In this document: positions 1 to 11,187 of the stretch, one piece after another
Position numbering within the stretch: the stretch's first letter is position 1
How the letters are laid out: each line of letters begins with the position of its first letter
Origin: Pseudoips prasinana
Lineage: Eukaryota; Arthropoda; Insecta; Lepidoptera; Nolidae
Direction of reading: 5' to 3'
Length of the DNA stretch: 64,000 nucleotides
Assembly (NCBI GenBank): GCA_951640165.1
Contig: OX621265.1
Location: 22,209,001-22,273,000, forward strand
The notes under the pieces: model-generated
What the model was told of the DNA's origin: nothing
Seen by the model: the letters and a program-made list of their open reading frames with translations, nothing else
The model's database searches: none
Made by a program: the position numbers and the translations under genes

Positions 1-169
1 ATTTTTGCCAAACTGCATAGCAGTTTGTCGGCAACGTTCTCGCTCTGTTTACATTTTTATTACTTAATTGCTATTCAGTTCAGTATGCAATGTTAGTAAG
101 GAAGTATACAAGATAGAATATAAGATAGAAAGATGTTACTACTAAGTTTATACAATACAAAGTAAAGGA
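1..169 (-). mobile_element. Probable 3' UTR of the decayed minus-strand LINE A
   Basis: This sequence lies left of the first LTR element and has no open frame worth reporting. The LTR element carries target duplications and interrupts LINE A just past the end of its RT ORF, so I infer that this piece is the displaced 3' end of the same LINE. A short hairpin sits at 7-32, with arms AAACTGC and GCAGTTT around ATA. The LINE end itself cannot be seen because the window starts here. Confidence 0.45.
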
Positions 170-1005
170 TGTCGCGTTTCCACGATGTATAGAATAGTTT
201 TGTAGGTAGGTAGAAGAAGAAAAGACTAAAGATCAATTTTAAAAAATAATTTAATTACCAAAGAAAAAAATTAACTTGGCCGACACTCTGCCGCGTGTCA
301 AGATAAAAAAGTTAGGTAGAAGGGTCGTAGGTTTATCACACGATTGTGGGTACGATCTGACAATTTAAAATACCACTCCCCTGGTAGTAGTGTAGTGATG
401 ACCGGCGCAGTCTTAAGGCTGTAGATTGAGTTCCGGAACTGATGAGGTGGGGTGATCTTCGGAGACGTGGTGTATTTATAGGTGGTAAGTATACTCCGTA
501 GAAAAGAAACCCCAAGTGGGGTTTAAACACTAACACACTTTATATGTATAGATATACGGCGTTTTTTTAGAACAATGTACGCGTTGGTACTATTTAAATT
601 TATATTTAAATTATGAGTTTATAAAAAAATTTAGGAACAACTCAGCAGTAGCGTAGTATTTCGTCGAGTGCATGATATGCAAAAAATGTCACGATGAGCG
701 GAACCTGCGAGTGAACGGACGGTAATCCCGTTCATTGCATACAACACTTCACTCAATGAATACAGCGTAGGCGATACACAGATTAAAAAATAAAAAGTAA
801 CTAATGTTTCTGTATTATTAATTAGTATAATAAGGTAAGTTGTAGGTTTAAGTCTACAGTTTTGTTATTTTAGATATTTAATTAGGTATTAGAATAAGGT
901 TTAAATTGATACAAAAATTACCGTAATAGGTTTAAGATTGTAGTTTTAAAATCGTAGTCTTATAAGATTCCATTACATTGCTCTGCAATAATTGAAGGCG
1001 TTACA
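170..1005 (-). repeat. 3' LTR of LTR element 1
   Basis: This 836-bp direct repeat matches 6595-7430 with a constant offset of 6425. It starts TGTCGCG and ends GGCGTTACA. The only difference seen is one transition near 444. A 66-codon open frame inside (336-536, minus) occurs in both LTRs and has no recognisable domain. Confidence 0.95.
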
Positions 1006-1007
1006 TA

Positions 1008-1018
1008 CCCCCCTTTTT
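1008..1018 (-). other. Polypurine tract of LTR element 1
   Basis: On the minus strand the tract reads AAAAAGGGGGG, two bases from the 3' LTR. This is the expected position for the plus-strand DNA primer of an LTR retroelement. Confidence 0.8.
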
Positions 1019-1561
1019 AGGATAGGATTTTTCCTGAGTAAAAATCCGCTTCCATACTGAGCAAACTACATATGTCCTTAACTTTTCCTACTGCTATAAG
1101 GTTACAACTCATTCATCACACAGTTACAACATACATACGTCTCACTTTCACTAAATTGCATTCACCACTTTATAGATCGTGGTGTTGCACAGAGAATTTC
1201 AATTTGTTTCACAAAATTCTCACCTATAACAGTAGTAGGTGTTAATTTTGTTATGTCATTTTAACTATACTTGTACTGTCTCGATTACCTAGAATTATAC
1301 AATAGACAACTGTCTTAACTTTTAGGTCGCTAAGACAACAAAATTATCTTGACTTTTAGGTCATCAAGATAAATATCCATTTTTAATTTCCTAGGTGTCT
1401 TTAAGATTAATGGTACTTACAGAAGATAAAGTTTAATTTAGATGAGACATATAGTACCGTTTCTAGATTAAATTATAGACATAATTGTTGGAAGGTTTAG
1501 TAGCAAAGTATATTATAGGGCAGAAAAATTACAAAAAGCAAAAAGAACTATTTTAATGTTG
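1019..1561 (-). other. Untranslated stretch between pol and the 3' LTR of element 1
   Basis: About 540 bp of AT-rich sequence follows the pol stop. No env-like frame, signal peptide or transmembrane stretch is visible, so the element appears to lack an envelope gene. Confidence 0.6.
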
Positions 1562-3918
1562 TTAAGATGTGTAATTATTTATTTTAAAATCTTTAACATG
1601 CCAGGTTCCTAAATTATTACCATTCATATCTTCAATTACATAGACTAATGGTGATTTCTTAGAAATTATACGACATTTAATATATTTTGGAGCTAATTTT
1701 TTTGAGAATTTTTTGTCCTTGTCGCTTTGATAATACGTGCGTTTCCACACCGTATCACCTACATTAAATTCAAAACTTTTTCGGCGCAAATTGTAGTGTT
1801 CGCTGTTTCGTGAATGTGCTTTGAGTAGTGATAGTTGCACTTTCTCAAAGATCTTACGAAGAGATCCCAAGTTTTCAGCGTATGAATCTCTAGGACTGAA
1901 TATTAAATCATCAGCACTTTCAACATCCGTATAGTGTGAACCACAAGACACAAGTTCACGGCCAAAAACTAAAAATGATGGAGTGTACCCAGTAACCTCG
2001 TTTACCGAACTGTTTAGGGCAAATTGGATTTTAGGTACATTTGAATCCCAAGATCGATGATCATCCCCAATGAAACTTGATATTGCAGTGATAATCGTTT
2101 TATTGTAACGTTCGACCAAATTTACTTGAGCCGTATATTTAGGACAGTAGTGCACGTTCGGAATTTTGTAGGTTGCATACAATTGTTTTAGGGTATTGCT
2201 GACGAATTGTTTACCGTTGTCCATTAGAACGGTGCTAGGTATACCATGTACCAAGAAAACATTATCTTCGAGAATTCTAGCTATGATTTCAGTAGTAGCA
2301 CGACGAATAGGAAAAATTAGGGTGTATTTAGAGAAACAGCATGTTACGACAAAAAGATAGCAATTTTGTCGTCTGGTTGGTGGTAGAGGTCCAACAAGAT
2401 CCATGCTGATAAATTGAAAAGGTCTAGAGCAATCTTTAGGACGACCCATCTCTCCAAGTGTTGCGTGGTTAGCACATTTATAAGAGATACAGGTGTCACA
2501 GTTGTTTACAAAATTTGAAACGTCACGATGCATATTAGGCCAGAAAAACTTTAAAGAGAGACGTTTGTAGGTTTTAAAGATACCAAAATGACCTGAAGTT
2601 GGATCACAATGGTTTTTGGTAATTAAATCAGTACGGTATTCAGAAGGAATAACCTCTTTCCATTCAAACTCCCTTACTAGTGGGTTTAAACTTTTAATAA
2701 AACGATATAGTTTACCATTAGACACTCGGTAATTAAGAAACGATAAAGGAGAATTAACGCAGCCATTATAGATATTTAAAAACCAAGGATCAGAAGTTAC
2801 AGGTATTGAAGTACTAGGATTTGTATCTATAGTAGAGACATTTATAGCACGAGAAAGACTGTCTGGTACAACATTATCTTTTCCGCGACGGTGCTTAATT
2901 TCAAAGTTATACGCCGATAGACGAACACCCCAGCGAGCAAGACGTCCAGTAGGGTTATTGATGTTCAAGAACCATTTTAGAGCAGAATGGTCTGTGTAGA
3001 CTGTAAATTTCTTTCCATTCTCGAGGTAGCATCGCCAATGTTCGATAGAAGTGAGAACAGCCAAAGCTTCACGTTCTGTAGCACTGTAGTTACGTTCGCT
3101 TTGAGATAGAGATTTGCTCATGTACGCTATTACCTTCTCAGTACCGTCAATAGTTTGAGTTAATACGGCACCGATACCGTAGTCACTCGCATCAGTATGC
3201 ACTTCGAATGGCATAGAATAATTAGGGCAGGCTAATATAGGTGCAGAGATTAACCTTTCTTTTAGTTTTCTGAAGGCATTATCAGCTTCATTAGACCATG
3301 AAAAAGGTAAAACGTTTTTACCTTGAGAAGTTAGTTTATTCAAGGGAGCAGCCAGAGAGCTAAAATCTTTTATAAACCTACGGTACCACGATGCAGTGCC
3401 TAAAAATCGACGTACTTCCTTACGGTTTCTAGGAACCGGGTAGTTTACAATGGCTTCAATTTTAGTAGGATCAGCATGTAAACCATTGATATCAATAACA
3501 TAGCCCAAATATTTTATTTGTTGTCTAAAGAAAAGGCATTTTTCAAAATTTATAGTAAGATTAGCATATTTTAATTTTTCTAGAACGCGGAGTAAAAGTG
3601 ATATATGTTTCTCAAATGTTGGAGAAATTATAATTATGTCATCTACAAATACAAAAACTAGGTTTTCAAATTCTGGACCATAAAATAAAATATCCACCAA
3701 TCTCTGTTGTGTGGCAGGCGCATTGGTGAGTCCAAATGGCATACACTTGAATTGATAAGTGCCACGCGATGGAACATAAAAAGCGGTCTTGCAACGATCT
3801 TCTTTTCTAATCGGAGTTTGCCAAAAACTTTTAGAAAGGTCTAGACTTGTTAAATACTTAGCATCACGAAGATTGTCAAGGATTTCGGAAATATAGGGTA
3901 GACTATAAGCATCCTTCT
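1562..3918 (-). pseudogene. pol: Pol of LTR element 1: RT, RNase H and integrase part, cut off from its N-terminus
   Basis: This is the main body of the polyprotein that copies and integrates the element. The open frame holds the RT palm with FVDD, an RNase H with TDASDYGIGAVL, and an integrase with an HHCC zinc region (HCDPTSGHFG, then CDTC) and a DDE core seen as DLVGPLP, DNGKQF and ERYNKT. The first Met in frame is at 3742, but RT-like sequence is open in the same frame up to about 3918. There a TAA and a short indel separate it from the LDSRKLN segment of the RT fingers. This is a break in an otherwise well kept gene, not normal expression. No chromodomain is seen at the C-terminus. Confidence 0.9.
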
Positions 3919-4051
3919 TAGTTCAATTTTCGGCTATCAAGACAAAACCTGAGGTCGCCGTTCTTTTTAGGAGTTAAGAGGACCGGTGATGACCATGGAC
4001 TATCGCAAGGCTCAACTACATCTTCCTTTACCATTTCATCAAGCTGCTCAA

Positions 4052-4786
4052 CTAGAATCGCTGCTTTTCAGGAGACATTCTATAATATCTTTGACGAATT
4101 GGTAAAGCATCTCCAGTGTCGATAGTATGCGTAATTAAAGAGGTACGGCCAAGACCACATTTTTCATATGAAATTTGTCGAAATTGTTGTATAATATAAT
4201 CAGCTGTTATTTTTTGTGTATCAGTCAAGTGATCATAAGAGCATAATTGATTAGCATTATTTACAGATATTTCACCTAATGTTGTATCTGCATGTTTTAG
4301 AGTAATATTATCTAAATATGTAGGAAAAAGACCAAAGTGATTCCAAAAATCCATACCCAAAATTAATTCAGTTTGAATACCTGGTGCAACGTACGCTGTT
4401 ATAATATGTAATTGAGTAGCAAAAGAAATGGGTAGATACAAAATACCAATAGGATAAATTTTTTCTCCACCAGCCGCGATGAATTGTAAATTAGTATTAC
4501 AATTGTGTAATTTAAATCCGGAATCTATAAATTGTTGATGTTTATTTTTGCCTAGTATTGTTACTGCGGAACCTGTATCTAAAAGACCCACAACAGATTG
4601 ACCGTTAATGATTACTGAAGCATAAGGACGACTATTAATGTTAGTAGATTTAGAATTTAGGATTGAGTTGACATAGTAACAAGAAGAATATTTAGAGACA
4701 AAATCGAGCCAGTCTATCCATTCAGTCTCATCAAAATTGCCTTTAGAATTAGAGCTATTATGCAATATGTCATCACAATCCAAGCT
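4052..4786 (-). CDS. pol: Pol N-terminal segment of LTR element 1: aspartic protease and start of RT
   Basis: This frame follows gag in the -1 register and begins inside the frameshift site. Its first listed codon (4783) is TTG, so translation by frameshift from gag is more likely than an independent start. The retropepsin motif LLDTGSA lies near residue 68, followed by the flap and ILGMDF, a usual second strand motif of gypsy proteases. The frame ends in the first residues of RT (RYYRMSPEK) at a premature TAG. The downstream RT continues in another frame, consistent with loss of one A from a short A run near 4070. The retropepsin would cut Gag and Pol within the virus-like particle. Confidence 0.85.
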   Translation of the reverse strand, partial: SLDCDDILHNSSNSKGNFDETEWIDWLDFVSKYSSCYYVNSILNSKSTNINSRPYASVIINGQSVVGLLDTGSAVTILGKNKHQQFIDSGFKLHNCNTNLQFIAAGGEKIYPIGILYLPISFATQLHIITAYVAPGIQTELILGMDFWNHFGLFPTYLDNITLKHADTTLGEISVNNANQLCSYDHLTDTQKITADYIIQQFRQISYEKCGLGRTSLITHTIDTGDALPIRQRYYRMSPEKQRF

Positions 4787-4788
4787 TC

Positions 4789-6219
4789 CTAGTTTTTTGG
4801 ACTGGATGTAGCAATATTACAATCTGGACAGTCAGGGTATCGCACATCCTTTTTACCGCATTTGAAGCAAATCAAGAAATGAGGTTTAGTGCACATGCGA
4901 AGTGAGTGAGTATTATTTCTGCACCTAGGGCAAAACATTTTACCAGCTGGTTCAGTTGACACTGCCGCAACAGGTAAATTATTAGAGTAGTTTTGTTTAT
5001 TTGCTTCATCTTTGTTTATTGCATTAGAATAATAGTGTTTTTGATAGCCGAAGTGTTTGTAAGAAGTAGGTTGTTGATTGTAATTATTAGTGTAAGTATT
5101 TGTTTTCTTATAGTTATTATAGTTACTAGGGTATGTTTTTTTATTAAGATAGTTGTTAGAAGTTGAAGGCATATCAGAATATTTATTATAAGCAAATTCA
5201 GGTGCTAGACATGCCGAATTTGATTTCGAAGTTTCGTTAAACTGTGCGAAACGTGATTGTATGTTCTCATAGTTTCGACAAATATTCTCTAGATCCTCTG
5301 TGTTTTTAATTTCCGCACAAGCAGCTAGTGTACTTGCGTAACAGGGTCGTATGTTATGTAGTAATATTTCTAATTGTTCGTCTTCTGAAGGTGTTTTATT
5401 TAGTTTAGAGAACATACCGTGCATTATGGCGAGATAAACTGTTATGTTTTCCCTTTCCCCTTGCCTACGCATACGAATCTCTGCCATTAGCCTATAGTCG
5501 TAATCTCTATGACTGAATGCTTCCTTCAAAAATAACGTAAGCTCATTCCAAGAATTAATCTTGGGCTGAACTCGACGGTACCAGTGCAGGGCATCATCAG
5601 CAAAAATTTCGTAAGCGAAAGATAATAGCTTACTAGAGGGCAGACCACGTGACACTATAAATTCTTCACACTTTTGAATGAAAGATCTAACGCAAGTTTT
5701 TCCGTTAAATTTTAATTTAGCAATGTCCGCTGCTACGCCGCGATCACATGTTACATTAACTGCGGTAGTTGGTTCAGAAGGAATCTCGGGTGCATGCTCT
5801 TTAGGGTAAGATTGACTAGCTGTAGGTCTCAGATGAGAAATTTCTTTCAGTTGTAGATTAAAGTTAGAATAACAAGTTTTGTAAATATCGGTTGTATCCT
5901 CGGTTCGACTTATACGATTTATTCTATGGTAGACATGGTTAAGTATGTTTTCAGTCCTCGAAAACAAATTTTTCTCAAATTTCGCCTTAAGGGCTACTAG
6001 GTTAGCTTGAGATTTTAGCAACGTTTCTTTAACACCTTTCAAATCATCAGCAGGTGTAAGATGTGACTCTAGTATGTCATCTGCTGGTAATGTGAGTGAA
6101 CTCTTAACGATTTGCTTTCTGAGATCTGCCACTGAATCAGCAGGAGTACCACCACGAACTGAAACTTCATACTCCAACTCAGCTTTTTGGAGCGAAAGAT
6201 ATTTGATAGAATACGCCAT
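4789..6219 (-). CDS. gag: Gag of LTR element 1, 476 aa
   Basis: Gag is the structural protein that forms particles and packages element RNA. It starts at the first ATG after a 375-bp leader that follows the 5' LTR. The N-terminal third is helical and charged. The middle contains a retrotransposon-gag domain (around SFIQKCEEFIVSRG to YRRVQPKINSWNELTLFL). An Asn/Tyr-rich linker leads to two zinc knuckles at about residues 430-466. The first is a canonical CX2CX4HX4C (CPRCRNNTHSLRMC). In the second (CFKCGKKDVRYPDC) Val replaces the usual His. The stop codon directly follows an AAAAAAC heptamer, so pol is reached by a -1 shift. The gene looks intact. Confidence 0.9.
   Translation of the reverse strand: MAYSIKYLSLQKAELEYEVSVRGGTPADSVADLRKQIVKSSLTLPADDILESHLTPADDLKGVKETLLKSQANLVALKAKFEKNLFSRTENILNHVYHRINRISRTEDTTDIYKTCYSNFNLQLKEISHLRPTASQSYPKEHAPEIPSEPTTAVNVTCDRGVAADIAKLKFNGKTCVRSFIQKCEEFIVSRGLPSSKLLSFAYEIFADDALHWYRRVQPKINSWNELTLFLKEAFSHRDYDYRLMAEIRMRRQGERENITVYLAIMHGMFSKLNKTPSEDEQLEILLHNIRPCYASTLAACAEIKNTEDLENICRNYENIQSRFAQFNETSKSNSACLAPEFAYNKYSDMPSTSNNYLNKKTYPSNYNNYKKTNTYTNNYNQQPTSYKHFGYQKHYYSNAINKDEANKQNYSNNLPVAAVSTEPAGKMFCPRCRNNTHSLRMCTKPHFLICFKCGKKDVRYPDCPDCNIATSSPKN
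4792..4798 (-). promoter_or_regulatory. Programmed -1 ribosomal frameshift heptamer between gag and pol
   Basis: On the minus strand the last Gag codons read A AAA AAC TAG in the gag frame. A_AAA_AAC is a classic X_XXY_YYZ slippery heptamer, and a -1 slip opens directly into the protease frame. The stop immediately 3' is also typical. I did not model a downstream pseudoknot. Confidence 0.8.
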
Positions 6220-6582
6220 TTTTTTTTATTTTTTTTTAGAAAAATTTCTAAGAAATATAAAGTGTTTTCCCGATGAGTGTGTGTTGTACAAAAATACAAG
6301 AAAGCACAGATAGTTAAAGTAAATACAGTATGAAATGAAATTACGTTGAGCTTGAATAGCTAGTGCATGGGTAGTGTTAAAATAAAATTAGGTAGAAAAC
6401 AAATAATAGTAGTAGTAATTTAGATTTTAAGATACTTAATATATAAATATGCTACACATGAACTAGCTGGTACAAAAAATTAAGCCCCGCACTAAACTAA
6501 ATACTAATGAGCAGCCTTCACTAAAAATAACTATAAAGCACAAAAAAAAATCAGAACGCACTCAAAACCGTGTGATAAAATA
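6220..6582 (-). other. Leader of LTR element 1 between primer site and gag
   Basis: AT-rich untranslated leader. Small frames on both strands here match no family. Confidence 0.6.
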
Positions 6583-6593
6583 GTTGGGCGCCA
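6583..6593 (-). other. Primer binding site of LTR element 1 (tRNA-Lys type)
   Basis: On the minus strand TGGCGCCCAAC lies one base after the 5' LTR. It complements the 3' end of insect tRNA-Lys(CUU), which ends GTTGGGCG plus CCA, over 11 nt. Confidence 0.8.
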
Positions 6594-6594
6594 C

Positions 6595-7430
6595 TGTCGC
6601 GTTTCCACGATGTATAGAATAGTTTTGTAGGTAGGTAGAAGAAGAAAAGACTAAAGATCAATTTTAAAAAATAATTTAATTACCAAAGAAAAAAATTAAC
6701 TTGGCCGACACTCTGCCGCGTGTCAAGATAAAAAAGTTAGGTAGAAGGGTCGTAGGTTTATCACACGATTGTGGGTACGATCTGACAATTTAAAATACCA
6801 CTCCCCTGGTAGTAGTGTAGTGATGACCGGCGCAGTCTTAAGGCTGTAGATTGAGTTCCGGAACTGATAAGGTGGGGTGATCTTCGGAGACGTGGTGTAT
6901 TTATAGGTGGTAAGTATACTCCGTAGAAAAGAAACCCCAAGTGGGGTTTAAACACTAACACACTTTATATGTATAGATATACGGCGTTTTTTTAGAACAA
7001 TGTACGCGTTGGTACTATTTAAATTTATATTTAAATTATGAGTTTATAAAAAAATTTAGGAACAACTCAGCAGTAGCGTAGTATTTCGTCGAGTGCATGA
7101 TATGCAAAAAATGTCACGATGAGCGGAACCTGCGAGTGAACGGACGGTAATCCCGTTCATTGCATACAACACTTCACTCAATGAATACAGCGTAGGCGAT
7201 ACACAGATTAAAAAATAAAAAGTAACTAATGTTTCTGTATTATTAATTAGTATAATAAGGTAAGTTGTAGGTTTAAGTCTACAGTTTTGTTATTTTAGAT
7301 ATTTAATTAGGTATTAGAATAAGGTTTAAATTGATACAAAAATTACCGTAATAGGTTTAAGATTGTAGTTTTAAAATCGTAGTCTTATAAGATTCCATTA
7401 CATTGCTCTGCAATAATTGAAGGCGTTACA
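6595..7430 (-). repeat. 5' LTR of LTR element 1
   Basis: This is the near-identical partner of 170-1005. It is the promoter-bearing LTR for the minus-strand transcript. The 4-bp duplication AGGA follows at 7431-7434. Confidence 0.95.
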
Positions 7431-7491
7431 AGGAAGAAATAAGATTTATTTTAAAATACATACAGATATACCATATTGATTTAATCAAGAA

Positions 7492-8960
7492 TTAATAATA
7501 TTCATTTACCAGTGTGGGTGATGTTAGGTACATCAACCACACTAGCAAATAAATATTATATTTTTGAAGGTTGTACAAGTTGAGGATAGATCTACTACTT
7601 TTGTTGTTTACTAAATAGTTGTGTAGTGACAAATAATGCTTTCTCAGTATTTTTTTTAATTGGTATTTAGACTTAGTATTGGTTACTATGTCACAGGGTA
7701 ATTCATTTAATAAAGTTGGCGGTAACCATTTCCTAGTTCTCTTACCATAATAATTAACTATTTTAGGTATATTAAGCTTATTTTTCTTAGCCATACAGGT
7801 TGGGTAGTTATGCACTTTTTTATTTTTATGCGTTATATTATTGAGTTGTTCGAGTAAATTGTCATTTTGGTTTTAAGTTGTATTGGTAAGATATTGCAGA
7901 TTTTAAATAACTTTTCATACTCTCTATTGACTTTATTTTTTACTTTTGGATCTACTAACATTTTTAAAAATCGGATTTGTAATGATCTTATTTTGTTTAC
8001 ATGTGTATTGAATGTAAGTCCATAACCACCCAGCCCGCAGCTGATAATGGAGTCTACTAGAGCATAGTATAACATATACAAAGTGCCTTTCTTTACAATA
8101 GGCTTTAGTGTCCATAGCTTTCCCAAGATTGAACGTAATCTATTACATACGACATCTATGTGAGGTTTCCATGAGAAGGTGTTTTCAATGGTCAGGCCAA
8201 GATATTTATATGTAGTTACTTGCTCTAAATTCTCGCAACTACAGTTTATTTTATTATTATGGAGACATTCGTATGAGTGACCTTTTATTGTGATAATTAA
8301 ATTTTTAACGTGAGTGTATGGTGAATATATTGGCATACATTTTGTTTTGTTTATGTTAATGATTATTCCATTGTCATCAGCCCATTTCACTATGTTGTCA
8401 AGATCCTCTTGCAGTTTTTGTTGTATTATGTGTATATCTTTGTTACTGGCATGGCATACATATAAGATGTAGAATTTTTTATTACATCGCACATACTATT
8501 TACATGCATTATGTATCCTATCGGCCCATATACTGAGCCAGTGGGTACACCGTATTTGATCTCACAGGGTTGACTTTGTGCACCACATACTGTAACTTTA
8601 AGGTACCTTTGGGATAAGTATGCGCGGAACCATTTATTGATTGGACCTCGAAGCCCACATTCATCCATTGCCTGTAACAGTGTCTGGTGGTCCAGGGTGT
8701 CGAAGGCCTTTTTAAAATCGATATATATGACTACTACGATTCTTTGTTGATCTAGAGCATTATTAATATCGTCAGTGAATCTATTTAATGCAGTTGTTGT
8801 GCTTCTATTTGGTCGAAAACCATGTTGTATTTCATTAATTATGTTGTGTGATTCTAAGAAGGTTGATATTTGACGCATAATAATTTTTTCTACTATTTTA
8901 TTTATCGTGTTTAGGATGGCTATAGGTCAGTATGTGCGCCCTGTTTGAAAATCGGTCTAA
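7492..8960 (-). pseudogene. LINE A ORF2: reverse transcriptase and C-terminal region
   Basis: Three overlapping minus-strand frames make up one broken gene. The upstream frame (to 8878) carries the RT motifs QHGFRPNRST, YIDFKKAFDTLDH and KYGVPTGSVYGP. The catalytic box is damaged: the expected YADD-type motif appears only as SYMYA before the frame shifts near 8460. The middle frame (8492-7833) has the thumb region with WADDNGIIININKTKCM and the KYLGLTIE motif. The last frame (7815-7492) contains WLPPTLLNELP and a tyrosine-rich tail typical of CR1/Jockey-group C-termini. Gag-like, apurinic-endonuclease and RT parts together would have copied LINE RNA by target-primed reverse transcription. Confidence 0.85.
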
Positions 8961-9045
8961 TTAGAGCAATTTTAAGTTCTGGAGGATAAACACTATTTTG
9001 TATGCAGAGATTAATGAAGTGAGCTATTATTGGGCTTATTTGTAA

Positions 9046-9711
9046 TTAAATTTGCTTTAGATCTCTAACCCTTATCAAGTCGGATCCCGGGGTCTTGCAG
9101 CTATCAAGCCTGCTTATTACATTTACTACCTCTAGAGTAGTTATTTTTTTAAAACGGAAGCTAACATCACTACTTTGAACATATGAATCTCTATTTAGAA
9201 AATGTGTGTTACATTGGTGCTTTATGTCCTCTATTTCCTTGGTAAATGTTTGACTAAATTTATAGCAGATAATGTCTGGGGATCCCCGACTAGATAGGTG
9301 CTTTTTTATTACACTGGCCACCGAGGGTTTGTATTTTCCTAGCCAATGATTTAAATTATGCCATATTTTACGAATGTCTCCTTTACATGTCTCAATCACG
9401 TTACGTCTATATTTATCTTTAGCCATAATTACAAGTTTTTGAGTTTTATTTCTACACCTTGTGTATTCTAATCTTAAATTATTATTATTTGGTTCAGCCT
9501 TCCATTGTTTAAACAAATAATCTTTGTGCTCTAATTTCTTTTGTAATGATTTATTTACCCATGGTTGTGGGTCCCGTTTTTTGTTGTAATGTGTAATAAA
9601 CAAGACTTGTAGATATGACCGAAGATCATATTTAATTTGTTGTATAATTCAATAGGGTTATTTAACGTTATTAAGTCAGACCAGCTAACCTCTGCTAATT
9701 TTTGTCTAATT
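9046..9711 (-). pseudogene. LINE A ORF2: linker between endonuclease and RT
   Basis: Two minus-strand frames (9737-9555 and 9603-9046) carry the lysine-rich linker usual in this LINE group: DPQPWVNKSLQKKLEHKDYL, then YRRNVIETCKGDIRKIWHNL, then LDSCKTPGSDLI, which leads into the RT fingers. The frame shifts near 9600. The right edge is set by LTR element 2, where the coding similarity resumes only at 14849. Confidence 0.8.
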
Positions 9712-9715
9712 AGTT

Positions 9716-10296
9716 TGTAGGCTACTCCTTTACACATTATATATTTACACAGTATATATTTATATTATTGTTACACATAAATTCATTTACACATTATTAC
9801 CTACAGTTCATTTACACATAATAATATTTACACTATTTACACAATATTTATATCAGTTGGTCGATGTCTACACATCCCGTTAATTCCCGCATAACTCATC
9901 GACCTGCGCCCATCACTAGCGCTGCGCTGTACATAACGCCTTATGTACTCGGCCACCGGCCGGCGCACGCGCAGAGGTCAACTCAGTCACAGACTAGATC
10001 CCACGCGGAACGCACGCTGCCTTTCTATGCCATATAGACTCGCGCCACTCGCTTATTTTATGTTACGCGCTTATGTACTATCTATTATACCTAAGAACTA
10101 TATTTCATTTCCTCTCTTGTGAACTTTCTACTATACTAGTGCTTGTGCTTCCTATCATTGTGCCTTCTAAACTTGTATATGTAATGTACTTGGTGATATA
10201 GTGTGTTGGACAATACATAGCTGGAAACCGTGAGTTTTGGTGTCTTATTTATCACTCCCGGGATACCACTAAGTTACCACACGCCTCACTACCATA
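9716..10296 (+). repeat. 5' LTR of LTR element 2
   Basis: Matches 14264-14844 at a constant offset of 4548. It starts TGTAGGC and ends CTACCATA. The end is TA rather than the usual CA; the flanking AGTT duplication supports this boundary. The middle holds GC-rich sequence (GGCCACCGGCCGGCGC) in an otherwise AT-rich LTR. Confidence 0.95.
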
Positions 10297-10297
10297 C

Positions 10298-10308
10298 TGG
10301 TGACCCCG
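10298..10308 (+). other. Primer binding site of LTR element 2
   Basis: TGGTGACCCCG begins one base after the LTR. The TGG start and position fit a tRNA primer site. I do not identify the tRNA. Confidence 0.65.
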
Positions 10309-10317
10309 TTTAAGAGC

Positions 10318-11187
10318 ATGGATAAAGAATATAAGGACGCACTTGGCCCGAGCACGTCATCGCGGGCCGCCACTAGTGAGGGGACAATGTCGATAAATCA
10401 GAGCGATGTTTTTAGAGTCGGAGTAAGAGTGCCACCATTTTGGGCGGAAGAACCGGAGATATGGTTTGCTCAAATCGAGGGACAGTTCGCGATGTCCGGG
10501 ATTACGAGTGACGTCACGAAATTTAATTACGTGATCGCACATCTCGACAATCAGCACTGCAGGGAAGTCAAAGACCTCATTGTCAGCCCTCCCCCCACGG
10601 AGAAGTACGAGAAGCTTAAAACTGAGTTTATCAAGAGGCTTAGTGCATCCAACGAGAAGAAGATTAAGCAACTTCTCATGCATGAAGAGCTTGGAGACCG
10701 CAAGCCTTCTCAGTTTCTCCGACACCTTAAAGGACTCGCAGGTACGGGAGTTCCAAATGATTTTTTGAAAACTATCTGGACTAGCCGCCTGCCTCATGGC
10801 ATCCAGACGGTGCTGGCAGGACAGCCAGCCACAGCTTCTCTCGAGGACCTGGCTGATTTAGCTGATCGAGTGAACGACCTTGCTTCTTCGTCACCGAGCG
10901 TCGCTGCCGTGAGCAATACAGAAGCTGGCTCCCTCATCAGTGAGCTCACCAAAGAAGTAGCTGAGCTCAGGAAGCAGTTTCAAAAGTTGGCATCGTCAAA
11001 CAGGAATAGCAGATCCAAATCTCGCTCAACCAACAACCGAAACACTCGAAGTGGTTCGAGGCGGCGATCTCAATCCAACTATAGGAAGTTTCCTTTGTGT
11101 TGGTACCACGGCAAGTTTGGCGAGAAGGCGAACAAGTGCATCCGCCCGTGTGACTTCAACTCGGAAAACTCCAGGGGCAGTCGATAA
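10318..11187 (+). CDS. gag: Gag of LTR element 2, about 289 aa
   Basis: Structural protein of the element particle. I start at the ATG at 10318, which lies 21 bp after the LTR; an upstream in-frame GTG at 10300 overlaps the primer site and is unlikely. The capsid-like region begins [20 protein letters not shown] and continues through [20 protein letters not shown], which is characteristic of a common insect gypsy Gag type. A basic Ser/Arg-rich tail follows, ending in [18 protein letters not shown]. This is the Cys/His motif that replaces ordinary CCHC knuckles in this group. The TAA stop overlaps the pol ATG (TAATG), which suggests termination-reinitiation rather than frameshifting. Confidence 0.93.
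   Translation: MDKEYKDALGPSTSSRAATSEGTMSINQSDVFRVGVRVPPFWAEEPEIWFAQIEGQFAMSGITSDVTKFNYVIAHLDNQHCREVKDLIVSPPPTEKYEKLKTEFIKRLSASNEKKIKQLLMHEELGDRKPSQFLRHLKGLAGTGVPNDFLKTIWTSRLPHGIQTVLAGQPATASLEDLADLADRVNDLASSSPSVAAVSNTEAGSLISELTKEVAELRKQFQKLASSNRNSRSKSRSTNNRNTRSGSRRRSQSNYRKFPLCWYHGKFGEKANKCIRPCDFNSENSRGSR

Larger units (their letters stand above)
170..7430 (-). mobile_element. LTR retrotransposon 1 (gypsy/Metaviridae type), 7.26 kb
   Basis: This is a complete LTR element on the minus strand: 5' LTR 6595-7430, primer site, gag, PR-RT-RNaseH-IN pol, polypurine tract, 3' LTR 170-1005. The 836-bp LTRs begin TG and end CA and differ at one base that I could find (G near 444, A near 6869). The 4-bp duplication AGGA flanks the element at 166-169 and 7431-7434. 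The order protease, RT, RNase H, integrase is that of gypsy-like elements. It landed in the 3' part of LINE A. Pol carries a frameshift near 4070 and an indel with a stop near 3917, so this copy cannot make full pol despite its young LTRs. Confidence 0.95.

Noticed and set aside
336..536. A 66-codon minus-strand frame present in both LTRs of element 1
   Set aside because: It occurs twice only because the LTRs are duplicates, and it shows no domain or coding bias.
6069..6313. Short frames on both strands over the gag start region
   Set aside because: They overlap the gag N-terminus and its leader in other frames and match no family.
10357..10797. 146-codon minus-strand frame opposite gag of element 2
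   Set aside because: A shadow of gag; the gag frame has clear domain homology.
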